Below, in pieces: positions 16,126 through 23,399 of a stretch of 41,821 bases of DNA (position 1 is its first letter; the number at the start of each line of letters is the position of its first letter). The notes beneath the pieces are model-generated. The model worked only from the letters and a program-made list of their open reading frames with translations, made no database searches and was not told the origin of the DNA. Source of the stretch: Archaeoglobaceae archaeon. Its GTDB lineage: Archaea; Halobacteriota; Archaeoglobi; Archaeoglobales; Archaeoglobaceae. Position numbers and translations under genes: made by a program. The DNA is taken from positions 1 through 41,821 of the forward strand of contig JAMOPJ010000027.1 in the NCBI GenBank assembly GCA_027064525.1, written 5' to 3'.

Positions 16126-17670
16126 TTAATCCTTAGGCCTTCTGACAACCCTATAAATATCGTTCTTGAGCTTCCTGCCGGTCTTTTTCTCCCATTCCTC
16201 AATCGGAATTCCAAACTGCTCGTGAATCTTGTCCCTATATATTTCGGGCAGGACATTGAAAGCACAGAATGGAATTATCCTTCCATCCGGCGTTCCGTAG
16301 TGGATCACGCATCTCTTGACTCTCTCGATATCGTAGTTGTAGAGATCTTGGAAGTGCATCATTCCGATAAACAGAGTTCTCGCGTGGAACTCTCCGAGGG
16401 CTGTGTAGTCATGCTTAACCAAAACGTCGAACAATATCCTGCTCACATCAAGACTCTTCGGAGCATTCTTCGAATCTACGAATTTCCTCAAGTCGAGAAT
16501 ACTTTTCAAAGCTCTAAGACTCTTTATTTTGCTGCTCTTCAGCTCTTCGGCTTTCTCGTCCAAATATTCAAAGAATGCCTCAACATCGACAAACCTCGTA
16601 ATCGGGATGAGCTTTCCACCCTCCTTGAAAACGTATGTCGCCATTCCACATGCGAAGTGGCAGGTAAACTCATACTGTGGCTTCCCAGTCAGTGCTTCTA
16701 CGAAGTGGGAGATCGGCGTCACACTTGGGACGGGATAGAAATCCTCTCTTGAAATCTCACCGTTAGTCTGCTCTTCAATCCTCTTTATCACATCTGGAAT
16801 AGTTATCCTATATTTTTCACGCTCCTTTCTCGGCATACTTCCAACCAAGCTGACAGGCTGGATGTTCACACCCCTAATTATATCTATGTTGTCAGCAGCA
16901 AATCTAATTATGTCTCCAAGCTGGTGATCGTTTACCGTCTTTATTACAGTGGGAACCAAAACAAGACCAAGTTCAGCTCTCCTACAGTTTTCCAATATCG
17001 CCGGAACCTCCTTTATGTTCTTCGGATTTGTCTTTTCATCTACACCATCAAACGACAGATATACTGTGTTTACTCCAGCTTTCCTAACCTCCAGAGCGAA
17101 ATCCTTCTGAAGGGCAAGCCTAATACCATTCGTGTTCAGCTGGACATGATCTATTCCCTCAGCCTTGATAGCCTTTATTATGTCTATTAGATCATCTCTG
17201 AGCGTTGGCTCTCCGCCAGTAAGTTGCACCGCATTGCATCCGACTGGTTTCATGTTCTTAGCGGTTCTAACCATCTGAACTATTTGATCAAGAGTCGGTT
17301 CATACACGTAACCGGCTCTTTTAGCGTAGAAGAAGCAGTACCAACATGCTAAATCACATCTATTAGTCAAAACAATATTTAATAGAGCAGTGTGACTTTT
17401 GTGCAAGTTGCATAAACCGCATGAGAAGGGGCAACCGTTCTCATTCTTGGTTATAGGAGTCCAGATACCCAAGCCGTCATGTCTGAAACGAGAAGCCTTC
17501 TTAAAAAGCTTGACATCTCCCCAATAAACGTCAACGAACTCACCGTGCTCCGGACAAGTCTTGCGGATCATGACCTTACCGTTTTCCTCATAAACTTCAG
17601 CTTCTAAAACCTTTAGACATTCCGGACAGAGTGAGCGTGTCTTGTAAGGAAGCTTAACCTCATCTTCCAT
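16126..17670 (-). CDS. tes: Radical SAM enzyme, tetraether lipid synthase (Tes/MJ0619) family
   Basis: Members such as MJ0619 join the phytanyl chains of two archaeal lipids to form membrane-spanning tetraethers. The N-terminus has a rubredoxin-like Cys set (CPEC at 15-18, CPEHG at 39-43). CPFSCGLC (C80, C84, C87) and KSHTALLNIVLTNRCDLACWYC follow, with the radical SAM cluster at C105, C109 and C112. LTGGEPTLRDD and LNTNGIRLA are core motifs. FTCHFACGMATYVF and GRIIPFCAFN carry further Cys. Length (514) fits. GGAGGTG precedes the ATG. The divergent lipid gene carS beyond the gap supports a lipid role. Other MJ0619-like radical SAM activities are possible. Confidence 0.85.
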   Translation of the reverse strand: MEDEVKLPYKTRSLCPECLKVLEAEVYEENGKVMIRKTCPEHGEFVDVYWGDVKLFKKASRFRHDGLGIWTPITKNENGCPFSCGLCNLHKSHTALLNIVLTNRCDLACWYCFFYAKRAGYVYEPTLDQIVQMVRTAKNMKPVGCNAVQLTGGEPTLRDDLIDIIKAIKAEGIDHVQLNTNGIRLALQKDFALEVRKAGVNTVYLSFDGVDEKTNPKNIKEVPAILENCRRAELGLVLVPTVIKTVNDHQLGDIIRFAADNIDIIRGVNIQPVSLVGSMPRKEREKYRITIPDVIKRIEEQTNGEISREDFYPVPSVTPISHFVEALTGKPQYEFTCHFACGMATYVFKEGGKLIPITRFVDVEAFFEYLDEKAEELKSSKIKSLRALKSILDLRKFVDSKNAPKSLDVSRILFDVLVKHDYTALGEFHARTLFIGMMHFQDLYNYDIERVKRCVIHYGTPDGRIIPFCAFNVLPEIYRDKIHEQFGIPIEEWEKKTGRKLKNDIYRVVRRPKD

Positions 17671-17768
17671 AATTACACCTCCATTGGCTTTTGAAACTGA
17701 AGTATATTAACTTTTACTACATTGGCGTTTTTCGAAACTTCCCACAACCAGCATTTAAATCTGAAAGT

Positions 17769-18041
17769 ATGGATTTAGAAAAATCGTTCTATAATAATCT
17801 GTGTCGGTCGTTTGAACCATCCTCAATTCGGAATTCTCCAAAAGTTCAGGCGAGAGATCACATAAAAAAAGAAAAACTTAAAAATATAGTGATCATAAAC
17901 GGAATTATGTTTTGTCAAAAAAGATTGAGGAACATAAGTAGGATGGAATGCAATTTCTGGAGCTGTAAATACTGGGTAGGTAACGGCGGTATATGTATTC
18001 CCAAGTTTGAGGATGTTGAGGAGTCGTATGGGCTTGTGTAA
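17769..18041 (+). CDS. Possible small Cys-containing protein in the tes-carS gap
   Basis: The 403-base gap 17671-18073 has one frame of note, 90 codons from ATG 17769. It is lysine-rich in the middle (ARDHIKKEKLKNIVIINGI) and has several Cys near the end (MECNFWSCKYWVGNGGICIP). No ribosome site is clear, although a TATA-like CATTTAAAT lies just upstream. No family is recognised, and it may be chance. The rest of the gap holds the promoters of tes (about 17695-17705) and carS (TTTTATAT at 18043-18050). Confidence 0.3.
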   Translation: MDLEKSFYNNLCRSFEPSSIRNSPKVQARDHIKKEKLKNIVIINGIMFCQKRLRNISRMECNFWSCKYWVGNGGICIPKFEDVEESYGLV

Positions 18042-18073
18042 CTTTTATATCACACTCCAATCTCCAACATTTT

Positions 18074-18610
18074 ATGTTTGATATTGCAAAGACGATCTGG
18101 TTGCTTCTACCAGCCTACACGCCAAACAACTTCGCAGTAGTATTCGGCGGTGGAACCCCTTTGGACTTCGGAAAAAACTTTATCGATGGAAAGAGGATTT
18201 TGGGTGATGGAAAGACGATAAGAGGATTCGTGGCTGGGGTTTTGGGTGGAATACTCGTCGCACACCTTCAGCTTTTAATCGAAAGGATACTTGGATTTCA
18301 AATCTATTCCAAGCTCCAATACCATCAGTTTCTCCAGCTGGTCTTTCTATTAGCCTTCGGAGCGATGGCCGGAGATTCTTTGGGCAGTTTCATAAAAAGG
18401 AGGTTCGGGGTTGAGAGGGGTAAATGCTTCCCTATCTTGGATCAGCTGACGTTTTTGCTCGTTGCATATGCGTTCGCAAGTCAATCACCAGCCTTTGGGT
18501 CTCTATTTACCCCAAAGATAATCCTCATCGGAATCGTTATAACACCACTGCTACACTTAGCCGTAAACGTAGTGGCTTACGTCCTAAAACTGAAGGAGGT
18601 TCCATGGTGA
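18074..18610 (+). CDS. carS: CDP-archaeol synthase (CarS)
   Basis: Membrane enzyme that activates unsaturated archaetidic acid with CTP, feeding polar head-group addition. About four or five hydrophobic segments are visible. The DUF46 family signatures are PAYTPNNFAVVFGGGTPLDFG, GKTIRGFVAG and FGAMAGDSLGSFIKRR, with RGKCFPILDQLTFLL near the C-terminus. At 178 residues it is complete. The TATA box TTTTATAT at 18043-18050 is ~26 nt before the ATG, so the message is probably leaderless. It overlaps pyrE by 7 nt. Confidence 0.94.
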   Translation: MFDIAKTIWLLLPAYTPNNFAVVFGGGTPLDFGKNFIDGKRILGDGKTIRGFVAGVLGGILVAHLQLLIERILGFQIYSKLQYHQFLQLVFLLAFGAMAGDSLGSFIKRRFGVERGKCFPILDQLTFLLVAYAFASQSPAFGSLFTPKIILIGIVITPLLHLAVNVVAYVLKLKEVPW

Positions 18611-19113
18611 AAGAAGAGTTGATCAGGAGGCTTAAGGAAGTGGGAGCACTCAAGTTCGGGGAATTCGTTCTATCATCTGGGCAGAGAAGTAACGTTTACA
18701 TCGACATCAAGCACGCGTGCACGTATCCAGACGTTCTCAAGCTCATAACGGAGCTTATGGCCGAAAGAGTAAAAAACGTCGATTTCGACAAAATAGCATG
18801 CATAGAGCTTGGAGGAGTTCCTTTGGCTGTTGCATTATCGTTAAGGCTGAATAAACCGCTTGTGATCTTCAGAAAGCAGAAAAAAGACTACGGAATCGAA
18901 GACGACTGCATTGGAGTAATCGAACCCGGAGAGAGGTTTGTGGTGGTTGAGGATGTAACAACAACGGGCAGATCTGCTCTATCCGTCGTTGAGAGAGTTG
19001 AGAAGAGAGGTGGCATTGTGAAGGCGATCTTAAGCGTTGTAAACAGGGGTGCAGAAATTCAGAACTTGATATCTATTCTAACGCTCGACGAACTCATTTC
19101 AGAATCCTCATAA
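18604..19113 (+). CDS. pyrE: Orotate phosphoribosyltransferase
   Basis: Converts orotate and PRPP to OMP in pyrimidine synthesis. The 169-residue protein begins MVKEELIRRLKEVGALKFGEF, continues VLSSGQRSNVYIDIKHACT and has the PRPP-binding motif VVVEDVTTTGRSAL. I chose ATG 18604, which has GGAGGT four bases before and overlaps the end of carS; the longer open frame is not used. The 3' end overlaps convergently with the XRE-CBS gene by 20 nt. Confidence 0.95.
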   Translation: MVKEELIRRLKEVGALKFGEFVLSSGQRSNVYIDIKHACTYPDVLKLITELMAERVKNVDFDKIACIELGGVPLAVALSLRLNKPLVIFRKQKKDYGIEDDCIGVIEPGERFVVVEDVTTTGRSALSVVERVEKRGGIVKAILSVVNRGAEIQNLISILTLDELISESS

Positions 19114-19636
19114 CATCTTGTTTCGTAATTATCCCGATCAAATTTCCACTTTCAACGACCAAAACTGCCGGATTTTCAAGCAACAGCTTGGAAATCATAT
19201 CAACACTCTCAGATGGATCGACCATCGGAAAGGGCTTCTCCATGCAGTCCTTTGCTTTTAGTCTGTTTGCCTTACCCTTAGAAAGTATCGCCCTTATAAT
19301 CGAGCTTTCGGTAATGCTACCCGCAACTTTACCCGATTCCAAAACTGGCATCTGAGAAATTCCTTTTTCCATCATTATCTCCATGATTTCCTCAAGCGGA
19401 GTTTCTGGAGTGGCATAGATTACGGGAGAGTTCATAACATCCTTAGCCGTTATCTTCTTCCCCTCAAGCTCGTCCAAAACTTCGAGGATCCTCTTAACGA
19501 GTGAAAGCTTCGGATCGATGGATCCGGATTCAATCCTCGCAATGAGCGGCTGGCTAACGCCTACAAGTTTGGCCAACTCTTTTTGAGTTAAGCCCAGTCT
19601 CTTACGTCTTCTCTTTATTTCCTCAAGATCGAACAT
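19094..19636 (-). CDS. XRE-type helix-turn-helix regulator with two CBS domains
   Basis: Residues ~8-55 are a Cro/CI-type HTH (RKRLGLTQKELAKLVGVSQ, PLIARIESGSIDPKLSLV). Two CBS domains follow, from about 64 (TAKDVMNSPVIYATPETPLEEI) and about 125 (KAKDCMEKPFPMVDPSESVDMI). CBS pairs usually bind adenine nucleotides or SAM, so this is probably a regulator sensing such a ligand. HTH-CBS proteins are common in archaea but targets are mostly unknown. An inverted repeat at 19643-19657 lies directly upstream and may be its own operator. Confidence 0.9.
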   Translation of the reverse strand: MFDLEEIKRRRKRLGLTQKELAKLVGVSQPLIARIESGSIDPKLSLVKRILEVLDELEGKKITAKDVMNSPVIYATPETPLEEIMEIMMEKGISQMPVLESGKVAGSITESSIIRAILSKGKANRLKAKDCMEKPFPMVDPSESVDMISKLLLENPAVLVVESGNLIGIITKQDVMRILK

Positions 19637-19642
19637 CGTATG

Positions 19643-19657
19643 TTAGGTTAGTCCTAA
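19643..19657 (-). promoter_or_regulatory. TTAGG-N5-CCTAA inverted repeat
   Basis: The sequence TTAGGTTAGTCCTAA lies 6 nt before the ATG of the XRE-CBS gene and just downstream of an AT-rich AAAATATTTTA. The arms are identical to those of the feoA operator at 20597-20610 but with a 5-nt instead of 4-nt spacer. It is placed to block initiation. Confidence 0.5.
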
Positions 19658-19792
19658 AATATTTTGAACTTTTTGGCAGCCGTGAAGATTCGCTCTCGAC
19701 CTGTTGGGTAGGAATCTTATCGAATTCGTGGAGAATTTTTCGGTTGAGTTCTTGTTGGACTACAAATAAAAGAAGGGATAAACACCATGGAG

Positions 19793-19874
19793 CGCCGGGG
19801 GTGGGATTCGAACCCACGCGGGCACACGCCCAACGGCTTAGCAGGCCGTCGCCTTACCACTCGGCAACCCCGGC
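19793..19874 (-). tRNA. tRNA-Ser(GCU)
   Basis: The 82-nt minus-strand sequence folds as a class II tRNA. The acceptor GCCGGGG pairs with CCCCGGC, the D stem is GCC/GGC and the anticodon stem ACGGC/GCCGT carries loop CTGCTAA with anticodon GCT. A long variable arm has the stem GGGC-GTGT-GCCC, and the T arm is GTGGG-TTCGAAT-CCCAC. The discriminator is G and CCA is not encoded. No intron is seen. It reads the serine codons AGC and AGU. Confidence 0.96.
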
Positions 19875-19963
19875 TCAGATTTATATCTATTTGCATGATT
19901 TTTAAAGGTTTTGCAAGTATTGGGTATTAAAAATTTATATATAAAAATAAAATATTACAAAAA

Positions 19964-19996
19964 TTTTATATACTGGTTATGCTAACTTTAAGTTAA
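19964..19996 (+). promoter_or_regulatory. hsp20 promoter with HSR1-type heat-shock operator
   Basis: A TATA box TTTTATATA lies at about 19964-19971. Ten bases on, CTAAC-TTTAA-GTTAA at 19982-19996 matches 9 of 10 fixed positions of the CTAAC-N5-GTTAG operator described for the Archaeoglobus heat-shock repressor HSR1. The element overlaps the expected transcription start (~19993), as for a repressor that acts in the absence of heat stress. A ~40-nt leader with GGGAGGTGATGG follows. Confidence 0.7.
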
Positions 19997-20038
19997 GGAA
20001 ATTTAGTAAAGAAAATGAGGTTAGGGAGGTGATGGAAA

Positions 20039-20458
20039 ATGATATTCGATCCGTTCGAGGAGATTAAGAGAATGCAGGAGAGGTTGAACAGACTTTTTGA
20101 GGAGTTTGAGAGAATTGGTCCAAGAACCATAGCTGTAGAGACATTCCCAGTAGATGTGATTGACGAGGGAGATAACTTAAAGATAATCGCCGATCTGCCG
20201 GGATTCAACAAGGAAGACATAGAGATCTGGGTCGAGGACGGAGATTTAGTTATCAAAGCCGTCAGAAAGGAAGAAAAGGAGGAAAAGACTGAGAATTACA
20301 TAAGAAGGGAGAGGAGGTTCGGAGAGGTTTACAGGAAGATAGCGATACCAGTGGAAGTCGACGTTGACAAGATAAAGGCTACATACAACAATGGAGTCCT
20401 TGAAATAGTTCTACCGAAGACCGAGAAGGCTAAGAAGAAGGTAATTAAGATTGAGTAA
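20039..20458 (+). CDS. hsp20: Small heat-shock protein (Hsp20/alpha-crystallin)
   Basis: ATP-independent chaperone that forms oligomers and holds unfolding proteins. The 139 residues comprise a short N-arm (MIFDPFEEIKRMQERLNRLF), the alpha-crystallin domain at about 35-125 (FPVDVIDEGDNLKIIADLPG, NKEDIEIWVEDGDLVIKA, FGEVYRKIAIPVEVD, TYNNGVLEIVLPK), and the C-terminal IKI anchoring motif in KKVIKIE. The ribosome site GGAGGTGATGG is strong. A heat-shock operator is upstream and a T-rich run just downstream. Confidence 0.96.
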   Translation: MIFDPFEEIKRMQERLNRLFEEFERIGPRTIAVETFPVDVIDEGDNLKIIADLPGFNKEDIEIWVEDGDLVIKAVRKEEKEEKTENYIRRERRFGEVYRKIAIPVEVDVDKIKATYNNGVLEIVLPKTEKAKKKVIKIE

Positions 20459-20474
20459 TTTTTATTTTTATTAT
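20459..20474 (+). terminator. T-rich terminator after hsp20
   Basis: Directly after the stop codon comes TTTTTATTTTTATTATT, a poly-T type signal typical for archaeal termination. The following bases to 20580 hold no gene. Confidence 0.5.
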
Positions 20475-20596
20475 TAGTTGTTACATTTGGCTCTGATTTA
20501 CTCCATTAATTACTGTCTTTCGATCCTCTTTTCATCGAGTCAAATAACAAAGGTGTTGCTAACGTCATTTAGGTAAACCGAAAAGCTTAAGTATAT

Positions 20597-20610
20597 TTAG
20601 GATATCCTAA
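20597..20610 (+). promoter_or_regulatory. Perfect palindromic operator of feoA
   Basis: TTAGGATATCCTAA is a perfect 14-bp palindrome lying between the TATA-like GTATATTTA (20591-20599) and the ATG of feoA at 20616. It resembles DtxR/IdeR-type boxes. The gene two places on encodes a DtxR-family repressor, its obvious candidate ligand. Confidence 0.7.
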
Positions 20611-20615
20611 TTTCG

Positions 20616-20861
20616 ATGAGCCTAAATTCTAAAGTTCCCCTAATTATGCTCAGAGAGGGTGATGAAGGTGTTGTAGTTGATATCATCGGCGGAAGAGGAG
20701 CTGTATCTAAACTCTTAGCTTTAGGAATAGTTCCCGGCAAGAAAGTCAAGGTTTTGGGGAATAGGGGCGGAGCGATTCTGATCTCTATAAACGGTTCAAA
20801 GTTCGTCGTTGGTAGGGGTTTGGCTATGAAGGTGATCGTTCATGCTAAGCAGAAGAACTGA
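20616..20861 (+). CDS. feoA: Ferrous iron transport protein FeoA
   Basis: An 81-residue SH3-like protein that assists FeoB. It shows MLREGDEGVVVDIIGGRGA, KLLALGIVPGKKVKVLGNRGG and NGSKFVVGRGLAMKVIV, the full FeoA fold. It starts 6 nt after the palindrome, so it is probably read from a near-leaderless mRNA. The DtxR-family gene begins inside its last 20 nt. Confidence 0.93.
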   Translation: MSLNSKVPLIMLREGDEGVVVDIIGGRGAVSKLLALGIVPGKKVKVLGNRGGAILISINGSKFVVGRGLAMKVIVHAKQKN

Positions 20862-21303
20862 AGACTATTTAGAGGCGATCTACGAGCTTAGCAGTAAGAG
20901 GGGTTTTACGAGGGTTAAGGAGATCGCAGAGAGGTTAGGTGTTAAACCTGCTACGGTTTCAGAGATGCTCGAAAGGCTCGCAAGGGAGGGCTATGTCGTT
21001 CATAAAAAGAGGCTCTACGTGGCACTTACGGAAAAAGGGAAAGAGATTGCAAAGAGCGTTAGGGAGAGAAGGGAGATCTTGGTTAGGTTTTTGGTGATGC
21101 TCGGAGTTCCGAAGGATATTGCTGAGGAGGATGCTTGCACTATAGAACATGTTCTTCACCCTGAAACGGTCAAACAGCTCAAGAACTTCGTGAGATTCGT
21201 TGAAGAGTGTCCGTTCGATCCAAAATGGCTCAAACACTTTAAGGATTTCTGTGAAACTGGCGTTCATCCTTGTGAGAGAATGAAAGTTTCAGTTCAGCAT
21301 TAA
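20842..21303 (+). CDS. DtxR/MntR-family metal-dependent repressor
   Basis: The N-terminal winged helix is RRTEDYLEAIYELSSKRGFTR through KPATVSEMLERLAREGYVVH. The dimerisation domain has the metal ligands Cys99, Glu102 and His103 (DACTIEHVLHPE), aligned with the primary site of this family. Asp8 occupies the place that is Asp in MntR and Met in DtxR/IdeR, while Cys99 is DtxR-like, giving a mixed site. The C-terminus is short (CPFDPKWLKHFKDFCETGVHPC) and there is no SH3 domain. It overlaps feoA by 20 nt and probably controls the feo genes with iron. Confidence 0.92.
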   Translation: MLSRRTEDYLEAIYELSSKRGFTRVKEIAERLGVKPATVSEMLERLAREGYVVHKKRLYVALTEKGKEIAKSVRERREILVRFLVMLGVPKDIAEEDACTIEHVLHPETVKQLKNFVRFVEECPFDPKWLKHFKDFCETGVHPCERMKVSVQH

Positions 21304-21310
21304 TTTAATA

Positions 21311-21334
21311 AAAATCTTAAATATTTAAGATTTT
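21311..21334 (+). promoter_or_regulatory. 24-bp perfect palindrome between the dtxR-like gene and feoB
   Basis: A perfect palindrome with half-site AAAATCTTAAAT begins 8 nt after the regulator's stop. A second inverted pair follows, TTTAGG at 21332-21337 and CCTAAA at 21353-21358, sharing the TTAGG/CCTAA arms of the feoA box. A TATA-like TTTAATAA at 21370-21377 is then ~28 nt before the feoB ATG. The palindrome could be an operator or a weak hairpin; placement upstream of a separate feoB promoter favours regulation. Confidence 0.5.
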
Positions 21335-21401
21335 AGGCTATTTTCTTAAAAACCTAAAGGATGCAAAGGTTTAATAATCTAAGGCCTTTTCGCTATGTTA
21401 A

Positions 21402-23096
21402 ATGAAAATCGCAATGATTGGAAATCCCAACGTAGGAAAAACGGCTTTGCTAAACGCTTTAACCGGCGGAAACTTTGAGGTAGGTAACTTTCCCGGAACT
21501 ACGGTGGAGAAGAAGGAGGGAAAAGCTAAGATCGACGGTAAGGAAATTTTATTCGTTGATCTACCCGGAATATACAGCTTGGAAGCACACAGCTTGGATG
21601 AGAAGGTTGCAAAAGATTTCCTGACTAAAGAGAGACCAGATCTCATTTTGAACATTGTAAATGCATCGAATTTGGAGAGGAACCTCTATCTCACTCTTCA
21701 GCTTGTCGATTTTAAAATTCCAATGATTTTGGTTCTGAACATGATCGATGAAGCTGAAAAGAGGGGAATTAGAATTGATGCCGAAAGATTATCCAAAATT
21801 TTGGGAATTCCAGTCATTAAGACGGTTGCAGTAAAGGGGATAGGGATAGAAGAGCTGAAGAGGGAAATCCTTAGGGGCGGAAAGGTTCCAAGGGTAGAGA
21901 TCGAAGGGAACATCATCAAGACGGCTGAAAAGATAGCTAAGAAGGTAGTAAGGGTGGAAGAAAGGAGGATAGATCTAACAGAGATTCTCGATGATGTATT
22001 CATGGATAAGCACTTGGGAATTCCCATTTTCATCGCCTTCATGTGGATGATGTTTACGTTCACATTCACAGTCGCTACCCCTCTTACAGATCTGATCGAT
22101 TCCGCATTCTCAGTCTTGGCTGAGTATGTGTCGAGCTTGAACGGAATCGTTTTTTCGCTGATCGGGGACGGTGTGATAAAAGGTGTCGGAAGCGTCTTGG
22201 TCTTCCTTCCAAACATCGCTTTTCTGTTCGTAGCCCTATCTCTGCTTGAGTTGAGTGGATATATGCCAAGAGCGGTCTATCTAATGGACAAGATCATGAC
22301 GACCTTTGGCCTAACTGGAAGATCGGTGATTCCGCTCATTATGGGTTTCGGTTGCAATGTTCCGGCTGTGATGGCTACGAGGTCGATAGAAGACGACAGG
22401 GTAAGGATTGCGACGTTGCTCGTCAACCCGTTCATCTCCTGCAGTGCAAGACTTCCGATATACGTTCTCTTCGCTGGTCTGTTCTTTCCAAACGCTAAGA
22501 CGATCGTTATAATGAGTCTATATGCTTTTGGAGTTGCGATTGCGTTGATTTCAGCTCTAATCTTCCGAAAGGTGTTGTTGAGGGGAGAGGCAGAATATAT
22601 AATCGAACTTCCACCTTACAGGATCCCCAATTGGAGGGATGTCTGGATTCTGACTTGGAATAGAACCAAGCACTTCCTTCAGAAGGCTGGGACTGTAATT
22701 CTGGGAATGTCCGTCGTTATATGGTTTCTGACGAACTTCCCAACTTCAAACATCGAAAGTAGCTATGCAGGAACGCTCGGCAAGTTGCTACAGCCGATAT
22801 TTGCTCCGATGGGATGGGACTGGCAGTTCGTCTTAGCGATTCTAATGGGAGCTGTTGCTAAGGAGGTGGTCGTCGAAACTCTCAGCATATTGAATACGCC
22901 GATATCTCAGATCATGACAACTTCGCAGGCTTTGGCGTTTATGGTGTTCTCTCTACTCTACATGCCCTGCATCGCAACCCTCGCAACTATAAAGGCTGAA
23001 GCGGGCTGGAAGTGGTCTATCTTTGCGGTTATCTACAGCTTCACCGTAGCATATTTCGTAGCCTTCGTCGTGGAGGTGATAGCACGATTGATCTGA
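21402..23096 (+). CDS. feoB: Ferrous iron transporter FeoB
   Basis: GTPase-coupled Fe(II) uptake in the membrane. The G domain has G1 GNPNVGKT at 7-14, the switch region NFPGTTVEKKEG, G3 DLPG and G4 NMID. Membrane helices start near residue 205 and include LIMGFGCNVPAVMATRSIED with its Cys, NPFISCSARLPIYVLF (FeoB gate signature) and AILMGAVAKEVVVETL. At 564 residues it is shorter than bacterial FeoB (~750) but in the normal range for archaea, where the linker domain is reduced. It is transcribed with feoA and the DtxR-like gene or from its own promoter. Confidence 0.95.
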   Translation: MKIAMIGNPNVGKTALLNALTGGNFEVGNFPGTTVEKKEGKAKIDGKEILFVDLPGIYSLEAHSLDEKVAKDFLTKERPDLILNIVNASNLERNLYLTLQLVDFKIPMILVLNMIDEAEKRGIRIDAERLSKILGIPVIKTVAVKGIGIEELKREILRGGKVPRVEIEGNIIKTAEKIAKKVVRVEERRIDLTEILDDVFMDKHLGIPIFIAFMWMMFTFTFTVATPLTDLIDSAFSVLAEYVSSLNGIVFSLIGDGVIKGVGSVLVFLPNIAFLFVALSLLELSGYMPRAVYLMDKIMTTFGLTGRSVIPLIMGFGCNVPAVMATRSIEDDRVRIATLLVNPFISCSARLPIYVLFAGLFFPNAKTIVIMSLYAFGVAIALISALIFRKVLLRGEAEYIIELPPYRIPNWRDVWILTWNRTKHFLQKAGTVILGMSVVIWFLTNFPTSNIESSYAGTLGKLLQPIFAPMGWDWQFVLAILMGAVAKEVVVETLSILNTPISQIMTTSQALAFMVFSLLYMPCIATLATIKAEAGWKWSIFAVIYSFTVAYFVAFVVEVIARLI

Positions 23097-23365
23097 TCTA
23101 CGCAGTGATCTTCGGTGTTCTTGCTTGGTTTGAAGTGAAGAGATCTTTTATGAACGCTTTCGTCCTTGCAGTAATTTCAGTAACGTTCTTAAAGGGTTTC
23201 ATCGTGAAGAAGAGATCTTACGGCTTCGTAGCTTCAATCATAGCGGTTATTTTCGCATTTCTGATGACATTAGTGTTTCTTGCAGTCGGAACCTTTAGCT
23301 ACGGCATATTCGGATACTTTGCACTTCCTGCCTTTATATGGTATAGAAAGAGACTTGCAGTTTAG
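23087..23365 (+). CDS. Small hydrophobic FeoB-associated protein
   Basis: A ~92-residue membrane protein with three hydrophobic segments (DLIYAVIFGVLAWFEV, NAFVLAVISVTFLKGFIV and IAVIFAFLMTLVFLAVGTFSYGIFGYFALPAF). It overlaps the end of feoB. The ribosome site GGAGGTGA at 23072-23079 is spaced correctly for an ATT at 23087, while the first GTG in frame is at 23105; either may be the start. An accessory in iron uptake is inferred only from position. Confidence 0.6.
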   Translation: MDLIYAVIFGVLAWFEVKRSFMNAFVLAVISVTFLKGFIVKKRSYGFVASIIAVIFAFLMTLVFLAVGTFSYGIFGYFALPAFIWYRKRLAV

Positions 23366-23399
23366 AAAACTCTTTTAGACTGCCAGAATTCTTCAGAAT

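Noticed and set aside
18424-18603. Longer N-terminus for orotate phosphoribosyltransferase
   Set aside because: It would overlap most of carS; ATG 18604 with GGAGGT upstream matches the family start.
21311-21334. 24-bp palindrome as a transcription terminator
   Set aside because: Hairpin terminators are not the archaeal norm, and the palindrome precedes a separate TATA box for feoB. Kept as a possible operator.
21402-23096. FeoB as truncated
   Set aside because: At 564 residues with G motifs, gate motifs and all membrane segments it is a normal archaeal length.
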